Assembly (NCBI GenBank): GCA_965221655.1
Contig: OZ244906.1
Span: forward strand, 806,001-870,000
From: Bin107 sp965221655
GTDB lineage: Bacteria; UBA8248
Reading direction: 5' to 3'
Length of the DNA: 64,000 bases
In this document: in pieces, positions 43,335 through 51,693 of the stretch
How positions within the stretch are numbered: position 1 is the stretch's first letter
How the letters are laid out: each line of letters opens with the position of its first letter
Notes under the pieces: generated by a model
Databases searched by the model: none
Told to the model about the DNA's origin: nothing
Seen by the model: only the letters and a program-made list of their open reading frames with translations
Made by a program: the position numbers and the translations under genes

Positions 43335-44186
43335 CTATGCCTCCTCTTCGAGAATGAGCTCAGGAATGGGCTCCGGCTCGGCGTCGGGGTTGCGCAGCGC
43401 TTCCCAAAGATAGTGGCGCAACGCCTGAAAACGATTGCTGCCCCGGAGTTCTTCGAGATCCCTGCCGCGCCCGAAGCCCGTGTCGAACTGAAAGCGGATG
43501 CGGCCCGGCCGCGGCGTCATCACCAACACGCGGTCGCCGAGCAGAAGCGCTTCGTCGATGCTGTGGGTGATGAAGATCATCGCCTTCGGCTCCACCTCGT
43601 TGATGCGCAGAAGCTCCTCTTGCAGGGTCTCGCGCGTAAGGGCGTCGAGGGCGCCGAAGGGCTCGTCCATCAGCAGCACGTCGGGCTGTGCGGCGAGGGC
43701 GCGCGCAAGGCCCGCGCGCTGCTGCATTCCGCCCGAGAGCTGGGCCGGATAGTTCGCCTCGAATCCGCCCAGCCCCACCAACTCGGTGTAGTGGGCCACG
43801 AGCCTTTCTATCTCGCTCCTCTCCCTGCCCTGTACGCGCAGAGCGTAGCCGATGTTTTGATCCAGCCGCTTCCAGGGAAAGAGCCCGAAATTTTGAAACA
43901 CCATCGCCATCTCGGGTCGGGGGCCGGTAACCACCTCCTCTTTGAAGGCGACCTCCCCGCGCTCGCAAAGAATCAGCCCGTTCACGATGCGCAGCAGGGT
44001 CGTTTTGCCGCAGCCGCTCGGGCCGAGTACGGTCAGGATTTCGCGCCGACGCACGTCGATGTCGATGCTGTCCAGGACTTGCAGGGAACCGAACCACTTA
44101 CAGACCCCGGAGAGCCTGAGCGTCGGCTGCGCATTCTCTTCGTCTTGGTCGAGGGTCGGCTGCGCGTCGTTGCGGGGTGCCTGCAT
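43335..44186 (-). CDS. ABC transporter ATP-binding protein (TauB/SsuB-like)
   Basis: ATPase of 283 aa with Walker A 'GPSGCGKTTLLR', Q-loop 'VFQNFGLFPWKR', signature 'LSGGMQQRAGLARAL', Walker B 'VLLMDEPFGALD' and H-loop 'ITHSIDEALLLGD'. This is the nitrate/sulfonate/taurine branch of importers. The acidic C-terminal tail ('PELILEEEA') extends past the core. It is the first gene of the importer operon; no promoter could be picked in the 185-nt gap upstream. Confidence 0.93.
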   Translation of the reverse strand: MQAPRNDAQPTLDQDEENAQPTLRLSGVCKWFGSLQVLDSIDIDVRRREILTVLGPSGCGKTTLLRIVNGLILCERGEVAFKEEVVTGPRPEMAMVFQNFGLFPWKRLDQNIGYALRVQGRERSEIERLVAHYTELVGLGGFEANYPAQLSGGMQQRAGLARALAAQPDVLLMDEPFGALDALTRETLQEELLRINEVEPKAMIFITHSIDEALLLGDRVLVMTPRPGRIRFQFDTGFGRGRDLEELRGSNRFQALRHYLWEALRNPDAEPEPIPELILEEEA

Positions 44187-44371
44187 GGGTGTGAAGATTC
44201 CTGTCGAAAACGAGCCGCCTCATTTGCCCAAGGGCATGCAGGCGGCTTCCATACGTCCGGGGAGCACACGTCCATACACACCAAGGCGGTAGTGCGTGCC
44301 ACCGGTATCCGTTCGTAATGCAACGAACCTAGCATTCTTTGCAGGGCGCGGCAAACGTGCGCTTTGGGGCA

Positions 44372-44764
44372 CTATGGCTCGCCGACGACGGCGACGGCCT
44401 GTATTTCGACCATCATCTCCGGCTTGGCGAAGCCCGCCACCGTAATGAGCGCACTCGCAGGAAAGCCTTGGGGAAAATACTCCTTGCGCAACTCGACGAA
44501 CCTGTCGCCGTGCCGCACGTCGAGAATGAATACCGTCATCGTAACGATGTCCTGAAGCCTCCCCCCCGTACGCGCCAGGGTGCGCTCTATCTGGCGAAAC
44601 GAGGCGTGCACCTGGGCGTCGAAATCGCCTGCGAGCACGTTGCCCTCCTCGTCGCGCCACATCCCCACTCCGGCAAGCCATACGTGGCTCCCGCCTTGCG
44701 TCTTCACCGCAGGCGAGAAAGAGCGATCTTTCTGCCAGGTGCCCTCGAAGTATTCACGAGCCAT
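44372..44764 (-). CDS. RidA/YjgF family protein (second copy)
   Basis: A 130-aa Rid-family protein starting at the ATG at 44764 with GGGGGAGGGG upstream. 'AGVGMWRDEEGNVLAGDFDAQ' and 'IVTMTVFILDVRHGDRFVELRK' (in parts) are family elements, and 'EIQAVAVV' is the C-terminal strand. It resembles the other Rid gene at 4628 only at family level. Its start lies inside the end of the MFS gene (11-nt overlap), so it is the last gene of the mtaB-to-rid run. Confidence 0.87.
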   Translation of the reverse strand: MAREYFEGTWQKDRSFSPAVKTQGGSHVWLAGVGMWRDEEGNVLAGDFDAQVHASFRQIERTLARTGGRLQDIVTMTVFILDVRHGDRFVELRKEYFPQGFPASALITVAGFAKPEMMVEIQAVAVVGEP

Positions 44765-45986
44765 GGTGCGCCCCTCCCCCGGTTGTCTCGGTTCCGGCTT
44801 TTCCGCGAAGTCTCGTCGACGTCGAAACTGCGAGCCAGGCCATGACGGCAAAGCAGAAATAGCTCGCGTCCAGACCCGCGCGCTCGGCAATCCATCCCCC
44901 CAACAGGGGGGCGAGAAAACTCAGGCCGTGGCAAGTATAGATCAACCCGACCGAGGAGGTCAGAACCTCCTCCTCCGAGAAATCCGCTGCCGCTGTCAGG
45001 ATAATCGGGCTGACGAAACCGACGACGCCGCTCGCGGCGGCCAGGATGAAAAAGCCCGTCCTCCATTCCGTGAGCGGCATGGCGAAGACGAAGACCCCAA
45101 GCAGCAACAGCGGCCAAAACAGGGCCGAACGCGCACCCCTGCGGTCGTAGAGCACTCCCATCAAGGGTTTTGCGAGCATTCCGCACCCGAAGTGAAGCGA
45201 CACGGCCACGCCTATCTCCGCTGTGCCCATCCCCAGGTTCGAGGCCGCCAACAGAGGCAAAAAGCCCATCATCCCCTTCGTACTCATACCCCTGAGCGTA
45301 TAGGTCGTCGCCAGCCAGACCGTGTTCCTGTTCTCGACCACGCGGCGAACGATGCTCCAGGCTCCTGTGCTGGCGCTCCCCCGGGCTTCTGCGGGTCTCT
45401 CCCTCTCGTCCTGGAAGCGCGCTCCCAGCAAGGGCAGCAGTGCAGCGGCAGGTGCTGCGCACGCACCGATAGCAGCTCGCCAGCCCGCCAACGCCGCCAC
45501 GGACGCCTGGGCCAACGGGAAGAGGCTCGTACCCAGGTTGCCGCCCATGCTGTGCCACGAGATGGCGAATGCGCGGTCGGAGCGGAAGCGGTTGGCCGCC
45601 AGTGCCGTTCCGCAGGGGTGATAGACCGAATTCCCCGCCCCCGCGAGGAAAGCCGCAACGACCAGCGGCCAAAACGCGCTCATCCAGATCATCGAGAGAA
45701 AAGAGGCTGCCGATACCCCCATGCCCACCAGGAGCACCCGCTTTCTCGCGCCCGTCTTGTCGGCCAGTATGGAGAGGGGGTACTGAAAGATCATGGAACC
45801 GAAGCTGAAAGCACCGAGCAGGATACCCACATCGAGGGGCGAGAGCCCCAGGTCCAAAACGATGAGGCCCAGAACCGGCACCAGCATGTTGCTAAAACCG
45901 TCGCTCAACCCATGGGTCGTGCCGATGAGTCCTAAGTCGAAGTAATCGCCTGCGCTCCAGGCAGACTTCTCCTCGCGCCGCGTCAT
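44754..45986 (-). CDS. major facilitator superfamily transporter
   Basis: MFS carrier of 410 aa with about twelve helices. 'SILADKTGARKRVLLVG' is the A-motif loop and 'GVLYDRRGARSALFWP' its repeat in the second half; 'NSVYHPCGTALAANRF' resembles the fosmidomycin-resistance or oxalate branch. The ATG at 45986 overlaps the P1-peptidase stop by 4 nt and its end overlaps the Rid gene, so it is embedded in the operon. The substrate may relate to the peptidase product, which is a guess. Confidence 0.87.
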   Translation of the reverse strand: MTRREEKSAWSAGDYFDLGLIGTTHGLSDGFSNMLVPVLGLIVLDLGLSPLDVGILLGAFSFGSMIFQYPLSILADKTGARKRVLLVGMGVSAASFLSMIWMSAFWPLVVAAFLAGAGNSVYHPCGTALAANRFRSDRAFAISWHSMGGNLGTSLFPLAQASVAALAGWRAAIGACAAPAAALLPLLGARFQDERERPAEARGSASTGAWSIVRRVVENRNTVWLATTYTLRGMSTKGMMGFLPLLAASNLGMGTAEIGVAVSLHFGCGMLAKPLMGVLYDRRGARSALFWPLLLLGVFVFAMPLTEWRTGFFILAAASGVVGFVSPIILTAAADFSEEEVLTSSVGLIYTCHGLSFLAPLLGGWIAERAGLDASYFCFAVMAWLAVSTSTRLRGKAGTETTGGGAHHGS

Positions 45987-46948
45987 GGGGCCGAGGGAGC
46001 GTCTCGCCCGGCCACCGCGCGCACGATGGCGCGGCCGACGGCGGTCGCCGCCGCCGTGCCCAGCACGTCCAGTGCCGCCTCGTGCTCCCCGCAGGCGAGT
46101 GCGAAGACCATGTCTCCGTCCACGGTCGTGTAGGAGGGGCGCACGGTGCGTATCAATCCGTTCGCCGCCAACTGAGCGAGTTTATGGGTTTCGGTCTTCG
46201 TGAGCCGCGCGTCGGTGGCCACGACGGCGAGCGTCGTGTTCTCGGGGGTTGCGGAAAACCCCGCGAACGGCCTTCCGCTGGTTCTGAGATACTCCTCGGT
46301 GTCCACGATGCCCTCTTCGGGAGGAGTCGCCCGCGGACCGGCAACGAACTCTCCGGTGTCCGGGTCGCAGACGCCGCCGAAGGCGTTCACCGCCGCGAGC
46401 GCGCCCACCACGACGCCTCCGGGCAGAAGCACGCTCGCGGTGCCCACGCCACCCTTCATCGCACGTTCCTGACCAAAGAGCTTCCCGACCGTAGCGCCCG
46501 TGCCCGCGCCGACGCTGCCCTGCGGACCTTCGGTGGCCGTGGCCGCCTCGCAGGCGGCACGCCCCATAGCGGCGTCGGGACGAATCTGTCCATTGCCGAA
46601 ATGCAGGTCGAACAAAACGCCCGCCGCCACCGTGGGGACGTGGAAGCGTCCGGTGGGAAAGCCTCTGCCCTTCTCCTCGAGAAAGGCCATGACGCCCTCG
46701 GCGGCGGCCAGGCCAAAGGCGCTGCCCCCCGTCAGGAGAACCGCGTCCACGTTGCCGACCAGGTGCTCCGCGCGCAGCGCATCCATGCCGCGTGTAGCGG
46801 TGGCCGTGCCACGCAACTCACAGGCTCCCACGGTTCGAGGCGGGCAAAGCACGACGGAGACGCCCGTGGCGGCCTCTTGGTTCTGGGCGTGCCCCAGCAC
46901 AAAGCCCGGCACGTCGGTTATGCAGCCTTTCGCGTCGACGGGGTCCAG
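45983..46948 (-). CDS. P1-family (DmpA-like) aminopeptidase, likely CTG start
   Basis: Peptidase family S58 (P1/DmpA) protein, which self-cleaves into two chains and releases N-terminal or beta-amino acids. The family start 'ITDVPGFVLGHAQN' lies upstream of the first conventional start (GTG at 46912). A CTG at 46948 with GAGGAG 7 nt ahead gives the complete N-terminus. Other landmarks are 'VLLTGGSAFGLAAAEGVM', 'VGAGTGATVGKLFG' and 'GGVVVGALAAVNAFG'. It follows the selenoprotein candidate by 20 nt and is coupled to the MFS gene downstream, suggesting peptide or amino-acid turnover. Confidence 0.85.
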   Translation of the reverse strand: MDPVDAKGCITDVPGFVLGHAQNQEAATGVSVVLCPPRTVGACELRGTATATRGMDALRAEHLVGNVDAVLLTGGSAFGLAAAEGVMAFLEEKGRGFPTGRFHVPTVAAGVLFDLHFGNGQIRPDAAMGRAACEAATATEGPQGSVGAGTGATVGKLFGQERAMKGGVGTASVLLPGGVVVGALAAVNAFGGVCDPDTGEFVAGPRATPPEEGIVDTEEYLRTSGRPFAGFSATPENTTLAVVATDARLTKTETHKLAQLAANGLIRTVRPSYTTVDGDMVFALACGEHEAALDVLGTAAATAVGRAIVRAVAGRDAPSAP

Positions 46949-46967
46949 GGGGAAACTCCTCGCAGAT

Positions 46968-47597
46968 TCACGGGCCGGGCAGTTCGCCGGTTTCCAGTAT
47001 GGTGTCTATGACGTATCGATACTGCTCGGTCGGCACGGCGCCGACGAGAAGCGCCTTGTCGTTCACCACCACGGAGGGGATGCCCGTTATCCCCAGGTTC
47101 GTGGCCTCTACGTATTCCTTCATGGCCTTTTGCCGCAGATCGCCGCTCCCCATGGCGTCGCGGAATCTGTCCATGTCCAGGCCGCTTTGTTCCGCCACGT
47201 CGTAGACCACCGCCTTGTCCGAGATGTTGCGGTTCTCGGTGAAGAAGGCGGCCAGCAAATTATCGTGAAACGTCTCCCACTCCTTCGCCCCCTGGAAGCG
47301 AGCGGCCAGGCCTGCCTCTGCCGAGGGCATCGAGCAGTCCGGAAATTCCTCCTCGCTCTCCCAGAGCGTGAAGTTTCCCGAATCCGGCTGGGAGTTCGCG
47401 TTCGTCCAATGGGTTTTGCGGTAGTCGTTGAAAACCGCCGTCGGGTCGGGCTCGGGGCGGAGCATGAATACCCGGTATTGAATATCCACTTTCTCCCCAT
47501 ATTCCTCTTTGACCTTCTTCAGGCGCACGGCCGAGTTGAAGCACCAGGGTCACAAAAAATCGCTGTAGACCGTAAAGCGCACCGGAGCATTTTCCAT
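46968..47597 (-). CDS. DsbA/FrnE-like oxidoreductase, candidate selenoprotein (in-frame TGA = Sec16)
   Basis: Thioredoxin-fold protein of 209 aa (DsbA family, FrnE-like) read through a TGA at 47552-47550. From the ATG at 47597 the frame gives 'MENAPVRFTVYSDFL', the TGA, then 'PWCFNSAVRLKKVKEEYG'. Family members have DFLCPWC here, so the TGA stands for the first, catalytic Cys of CPWC. The rest is complete, including the cis-Pro loop 'TGIPSVVV' (Pro about 174). No signal peptide is present, so a cytoplasmic dithiol/selenol role is likely. An ordinary start after the TGA would delete the first strand and active site. It lies third in the mtaB operon. Confidence 0.87.
47519..47534 (-). promoter_or_regulatory. 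weak candidate SECIS hairpin in the DsbA-like gene
   Basis: Beginning 15 nt after the UGA, UC-GGC can pair with GCC-(U)-GA around the loop CGUGC, whose second base is G. The stem is only five pairs with one bulged base, so the call is tentative. Other pairings (GGUGC with GCGCC) are also possible. Confidence 0.25.
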
Positions 47598-47645
47598 TAT
47601 CTGCTCTCTCCTCTGGGTTCGCGGCGGTGGCCGGTGGTATGGAAA

Positions 47646-48533
47646 CTATGCCTGCATGTGCACGAGGCGCATCCGCACCTTCGTGCCGATGCCCACCTCG
47701 AGCATTTGCGCGGCGTTTCCCTCGGGCACGAAAATCTCCAGCCTCGTCCAACTGTTGAACTGCGCCCCGAGTTCGCCTTCCTGCACCGCCTGGTAGTATT
47801 CGCTCACTCCGTTGATGGTGCGGCCCGCTATTTCGACGACGGGCAGACAGGTGGAGTCACCCCCCGAATAGTCCAGACGCCAGAACGTCGCCGTGTCGAT
47901 GTTCGTCACCAGGTTGCCGTAGTGATCGACGTAGATGACCTCGCCGATGATGACGTCGTTCTCCTCGAATTCCACCTGCGGGGAGTCGAAGCGCACCGGA
48001 TCATCGAGGAGCGCACCAAACTCTTCAGGTGCCACGCCGCAGGAAAGATGCCCGGCAACGGGCGCGAAGATGTCCCTGCCGTGGAAGGTCGAACTCACCT
48101 CGTCGAGGAAAAAGGCGTCCTCTTCAAGCTCGCGCGCCCACAGGTAGAGCGGGTCGTCGTAGACGGCGGAGAACAGGCCGTTGTCCGGCCCCACGAAGTA
48201 ATAGTGCTCGGTGGCGGCGATGACGCCCCTGCGGCTGCTCCCCACGCCGGGGTCCACGACCGCCACGTGGATCGTGCCGCGCGGAAAGTAGTGTGCCGAA
48301 GAACCCAGAATCAGCGAAGCACCCCGCACGTCGTAGGGTCTTACGGTGTGGGAAACGTCCACGATGCGCGCCGAAGGATTGATGGCGAGAATGACGCCCT
48401 TCATCACCCCCACGTAGTGCTCGTCGGAGCCGAAATCGGTCAACAGGGTTACCAGCGGGCGGGCACCGCTCTCTTCTCCGTAGCCGGCGGGACCCTCGTG
48501 ATACGGGTGCGGGCGCGACTGTCCATCACTCAC
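47646..48533 (-). CDS. SAM hydrolase/SAM hydroxide adenosyltransferase (DUF62)
   Basis: DUF62-family enzyme of 295 aa that uses water to split S-adenosylmethionine into adenosine and methionine. 'VTLLTDFGSDEHYVGVMKGVI' (start of the domain, in parts), 'IVDVSHTVRPYDVRGASLIL' and 'VDPGVGSSRRGVIAA' are the conserved blocks. GTG at 48533 overlaps the mtaB stop and has GGGGAG upstream, so the longer frame is rejected. About 25 polar residues precede the domain. Linkage to the SAM-using MtaB suggests control of SAM or its by-products. Confidence 0.87.
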   Translation of the reverse strand: MSDGQSRPHPYHEGPAGYGEESGARPLVTLLTDFGSDEHYVGVMKGVILAINPSARIVDVSHTVRPYDVRGASLILGSSAHYFPRGTIHVAVVDPGVGSSRRGVIAATEHYYFVGPDNGLFSAVYDDPLYLWARELEEDAFFLDEVSSTFHGRDIFAPVAGHLSCGVAPEEFGALLDDPVRFDSPQVEFEENDVIIGEVIYVDHYGNLVTNIDTATFWRLDYSGGDSTCLPVVEIAGRTINGVSEYYQAVQEGELGAQFNSWTRLEIFVPEGNAAQMLEVGIGTKVRMRLVHMQA

Positions 48534-49933
48534 GAGAGGGCTTCTCCCCACAGGGCGTCCGCGCGGGCGGCGACGCCGCGAAACCGACTCTTCTCCGTCA
48601 AGGGCAAGAGGCGCACCGGAATCGTGCGACCCAGCCACGCATCGGGGCCTTCGGCCAGCACGCGGACATAGTTGTCCGTGAGGCCGCTCAACAAACCCTC
48701 ATACCTGCTCTCGAACAGCACCTCGCCCTTCTTGCCCGCCTGCGAGGAGACGAACGCCGCCCACTTTCTCCGCCCGAGTTCCTGCAGGGTGCGGGCGCGG
48801 CTTTTTCGCTCCCCGGCGGAAATTTCTCCTGACATCCGGATGGCCGCCGTCCCCTCGCGCGGCGAATACGGAAAGACGTGCAAATACGCAAGGGGCGCCT
48901 CCCGCACCCACTCGGCGGTACGCTCGAACGCGCGGGGGCTCTCGCCGGGAAAACCAACGATAAAATCCGCTCCCAGGCACACACCCTCGATTCGGCGGGC
49001 TATCTCGGCGAAGCGGCGCGCGCATCTTTCCGCGGTGTAGTTGCGGCCCATCGCACCCAGCACCTCGTCGTCCCCGCTCTGGACGGGTATGTGGAAGTGG
49101 CGGCACACGTAACTTCCACTGCTTTCTCCGTACGCCCTTCCCGCCGCAACGCGGACGAGTTCGCGCGTGAATTCGCCCGGCTCCACCGAGGAAATTCGCA
49201 GGCGGAAGGAGAAACCGGCAACGTCGAGCAGCCGCTCCACCAGGCGGCTCAGGGTGCCGCGCGGCTGCAAATCCCTGCCGTATGCACCGAGGTGTATGCC
49301 GGTGAGCACCACCTCCTCGTGGCCACCGGCCACTAGAGCTTCCGCATTTCGGACGCAAGAAGCCGCGTCCAGCGAGCGGCTCCGGCCGCGCGCGATGGTG
49401 GTGGCGCAAAACGTGCAAGAAAAATTACACCCGTCCTGCACTTTGAGGTAGGCCCGCGTGCGGCTGCCGAGTTGGGGCAGAACGACGTCTTCGCCCTCCA
49501 GCCGCTCCGCCGGGGGAGAGACGCGCACTTCGGGGAGGGGGCCGCGCGCGGGCGGCTTTCTCAACTCCGCGGGAAGCCTGAGTTTCTCGCCGTTTCCGAG
49601 CAGGAGGTCGACCTCGGGTATGGACATCCTCTCCGCGTTTGCCTGGGCCGAGCAACCCGCGATGACAACGCGCGCAGCCGCACCACCCGCCCGCCGCGCC
49701 CGGCGCGCGAGACGCCTGCCCTCCCGGTCGGCTTCTGCCGTTACCGTGCAGGAGTTCACGACATAGACGTCGGCCGGGGTGTCGAACGGCACGAGCTCGA
49801 ACCCCGCGCCGGCGCACAAATTCTTCATGGCCTCGCCCTCTGCGTGGTTGAGCTTGCAGCCCAGGTTCGCCAGGGCAAGGCGCAGGGGTTTGGCATTCTC
49901 GTTGCCGGGCAAAACTTCGCTCGTCGCGTTCAC
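48530..49933 (-). CDS. mtaB: tRNA (N6-threonylcarbamoyladenosine37-C2)-methylthiotransferase
   Basis: Radical-SAM methylthiotransferase of 467 aa that adds a methylthio group to t6A37 of tRNA. The N-terminal UPF0004 domain has the three Cys of the second cluster ('NLGCKLN', 'NSCTVT', 'AGCSAQ'), the radical-SAM motif is 'DGCNFSCTFCATTIARG', and a TRAM-like domain ends the protein. 'GCKLN' and 'CATTIARGRSRS' fit MtaB better than MiaB or RimO. The start is GTG at 49933 with GGGAGC upstream. It heads the operon with DUF62, the selenoprotein candidate, a peptidase, MFS and Rid. Confidence 0.9.
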   Translation of the reverse strand: MNATSEVLPGNENAKPLRLALANLGCKLNHAEGEAMKNLCAGAGFELVPFDTPADVYVVNSCTVTAEADREGRRLARRARRAGGAAARVVIAGCSAQANAERMSIPEVDLLLGNGEKLRLPAELRKPPARGPLPEVRVSPPAERLEGEDVVLPQLGSRTRAYLKVQDGCNFSCTFCATTIARGRSRSLDAASCVRNAEALVAGGHEEVVLTGIHLGAYGRDLQPRGTLSRLVERLLDVAGFSFRLRISSVEPGEFTRELVRVAAGRAYGESSGSYVCRHFHIPVQSGDDEVLGAMGRNYTAERCARRFAEIARRIEGVCLGADFIVGFPGESPRAFERTAEWVREAPLAYLHVFPYSPREGTAAIRMSGEISAGERKSRARTLQELGRRKWAAFVSSQAGKKGEVLFESRYEGLLSGLTDNYVRVLAEGPDAWLGRTIPVRLLPLTEKSRFRGVAARADALWGEALS

Positions 49934-50220
49934 GCGCTGGCAGCTCCCGAATGTGCGAAACCGTCTTGGGGGCGAATATTACGCCGTGCGCAAATCGGGC
50001 TGCAAGGGGCGTCTCGCTTGACTTGGAGAACGAGTAGTTGGTAGGTTGGGGACGCACATGCGAGAGTAATATACGCCGCATCGGCAGGTACGCTGGTAAA
50101 TGGGCCGTAAGGTATGGCCGAAGCGTTTCCGAGATTCCCTGTGGCATGTATGATTCGGCAGCGTTCTCCGTTATGGGTGCTGCACATTCCGTTTCCGAAG
50201 ATTGGGGAGAAATTCCGTCT
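49934..50220. promoter_or_regulatory. 287-nt divergent region between mtaB and the cox-like operon
   Basis: No gene is supported here. On the plus strand TTGACT (50017-50022) with TAGGTT (50041-50046) after 18 nt could be a weak promoter for coxM. Both divergent operons must start in this gap, but no regulator-type inverted repeat stands out. A plus-strand frame running through it in phase with coxM has a non-family translation before residue 1 of CoxM. Confidence 0.35.
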
Positions 50221-51087
50221 ATGCGTGGTTTCGACTTCGTGGCGCCGACGACGATAGCGGCGGCTCTCAAAGCGGCAAAAGGCAAGAGTGCGAAGTTCAT
50301 CGCCGGCGGCACGAACTTCCTGCCCGACCTCAGACACCAGCACGACGGTCCGGCCAAGGTCGTCATCGACCTGATGCGGGTGAGCGCTCTTCAGGGCATC
50401 TCCTCGGAGAAGGGCACGGTAAAAGTGGGCGCCCTCACGACGATGACCGACTTTTTGACAAATAAGGCGATATTGCGCGAGGCGCCCATTCTGGCCGCGA
50501 TGTCAGAAAAATTTGCAGGCCCCATCATCCGCAACCGCGCAACGGTGGCGGGCAACATCATCGACGGCGGCCCTGCTGCAGACGCCGTCCCTCCCCTCCT
50601 GGCGCTCAAGGCCAAGGTGCGACTCGCCAGCGAGAAAGGAAGGAGAACGGTTGCCCTGGACAAGTTTCTTAAGGGCTACCGCAAGACGGACATCAAGCGC
50701 GGCGAGATCATCACCCACGTCACCTTCCCCTCCCCGGGAAGAAACCACAAATGGGGCTACTACAAGCTCGCCCGCCGAAACGCCATGGCCATCACCGTGG
50801 TGGGTGTGGCGATCGTGCTCGAGATGCGGCGCGGAAAGGTGGTCGAAGCAGGCATTTCACTCGGCTCGGTCACGCCTGCGCCGATTCGCTGCTACAAGGC
50901 GGAGAGGATTCTCGAGGGCAAAGCGGTCGACCTGGCTCTCGCCCAGGAGGCGGCGGAAGCATGCGCTGCCGTGGCCACGCCCATCGACGACATCCGCGCA
51001 TCGGCCGAGTACCGCAAGCTGATGTGCGAGGTGCTCCCGCGGCGCCTCATCTGCCAGGCGTTGGACATTTCTCAAGACGACGAATAA
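50221..51087 (+). CDS. coxM: FAD-binding subunit of a CO dehydrogenase-like molybdenum hydroxylase (CoxM)
   Basis: Medium FAD subunit of the xanthine-oxidase family, 288 aa. 'MRGFDFVAPTTIAAALKAAK' is the usual N-terminus, so the ATG at 50221 is chosen although the frame opens at 50038. FAD motifs are 'FIAGGTNFLPDLR' (AGGT box; the usual Asp is Asn) and 'IRNRATVAGNIIDGGPAAD' (TxGGN-like box, in parts). It is followed after 45 nt by coxS. Together they would pass electrons from a large molybdenum subunit, which is missing here. Confidence 0.9.
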   Translation: MRGFDFVAPTTIAAALKAAKGKSAKFIAGGTNFLPDLRHQHDGPAKVVIDLMRVSALQGISSEKGTVKVGALTTMTDFLTNKAILREAPILAAMSEKFAGPIIRNRATVAGNIIDGGPAADAVPPLLALKAKVRLASEKGRRTVALDKFLKGYRKTDIKRGEIITHVTFPSPGRNHKWGYYKLARRNAMAITVVGVAIVLEMRRGKVVEAGISLGSVTPAPIRCYKAERILEGKAVDLALAQEAAEACAAVATPIDDIRASAEYRKLMCEVLPRRLICQALDISQDDE

Positions 51088-51132
51088 ACGGACGATTCCG
51101 TCTTTCGCGCATCCACTGGAGATACCCGCGAT

Positions 51133-51693
51133 ATGGCCACAGCGAGCAAATCGAAACGCACCAAGGGGAAAGCGGCGAAATCGAAAGCACCCGCCTACAC
51201 GCCACCCAAGAAACTCCCCATCACCTTCCGCGTGAACGGGCAGGAGGTAAACACCGAGGCGCCCGCGCACACCACCCTGCTTTACCTGCTGCGTGACCTG
51301 GGGTTCACCGAGGTGAAAAACGGCTGCGAGGCAGGCGACTGCGGCGCTTGCACAATTCTGATGGACGGGCTCGCAATCAACGCATGCTGCGCCCTGGGCG
51401 TGCAGGCCGAGGGGCGCGAGATCGTCACCGTCAAGGGCATCGGCACGGTGGACAACCTCCACCCCATACAGGAAAAATTTATCGAGCACGGCGCCATCCA
51501 GTGTGGATTCTGCACACCCGGCATGATTGTGGCCGCCAAGGAGTTGCTCGACATCAACCCGAATCCCAGCCGACAGGAAATCAAGGTCGGCATAGCGGGC
51601 AACCTCTGTCGTTGCACCGGCTACGTGAAGATTATCGACGCTATCGAGGCGGCGGCCGTGGAGCTTTCCTCGAAGAAAGGTAAAAAGAAGTGA
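51133..51693 (+). CDS. coxS: 2Fe-2S subunit of a CO dehydrogenase-like molybdenum hydroxylase (CoxS)
   Basis: Small iron-sulfur subunit, 186 aa, with all eight cluster ligands: 'NGCEAGDCGAC' with a later Cys for the plant-type cluster, then 'QCGFCTPGM' and 'NLCRCTGY' for the second cluster. The core is flanked by unusual Lys/Ala-rich tails (about 27 residues at the N-terminus and about ten at the C-terminus), making it longer than the usual 150-165 aa. The stop overlaps the next gene's GTG by 4 nt. The substrate is set by the large subunit, which is absent from this locus, so CO oxidation is not shown. Confidence 0.92.
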   Translation: MATASKSKRTKGKAAKSKAPAYTPPKKLPITFRVNGQEVNTEAPAHTTLLYLLRDLGFTEVKNGCEAGDCGACTILMDGLAINACCALGVQAEGREIVTVKGIGTVDNLHPIQEKFIEHGAIQCGFCTPGMIVAAKELLDINPNPSRQEIKVGIAGNLCRCTGYVKIIDAIEAAAVELSSKKGKKK

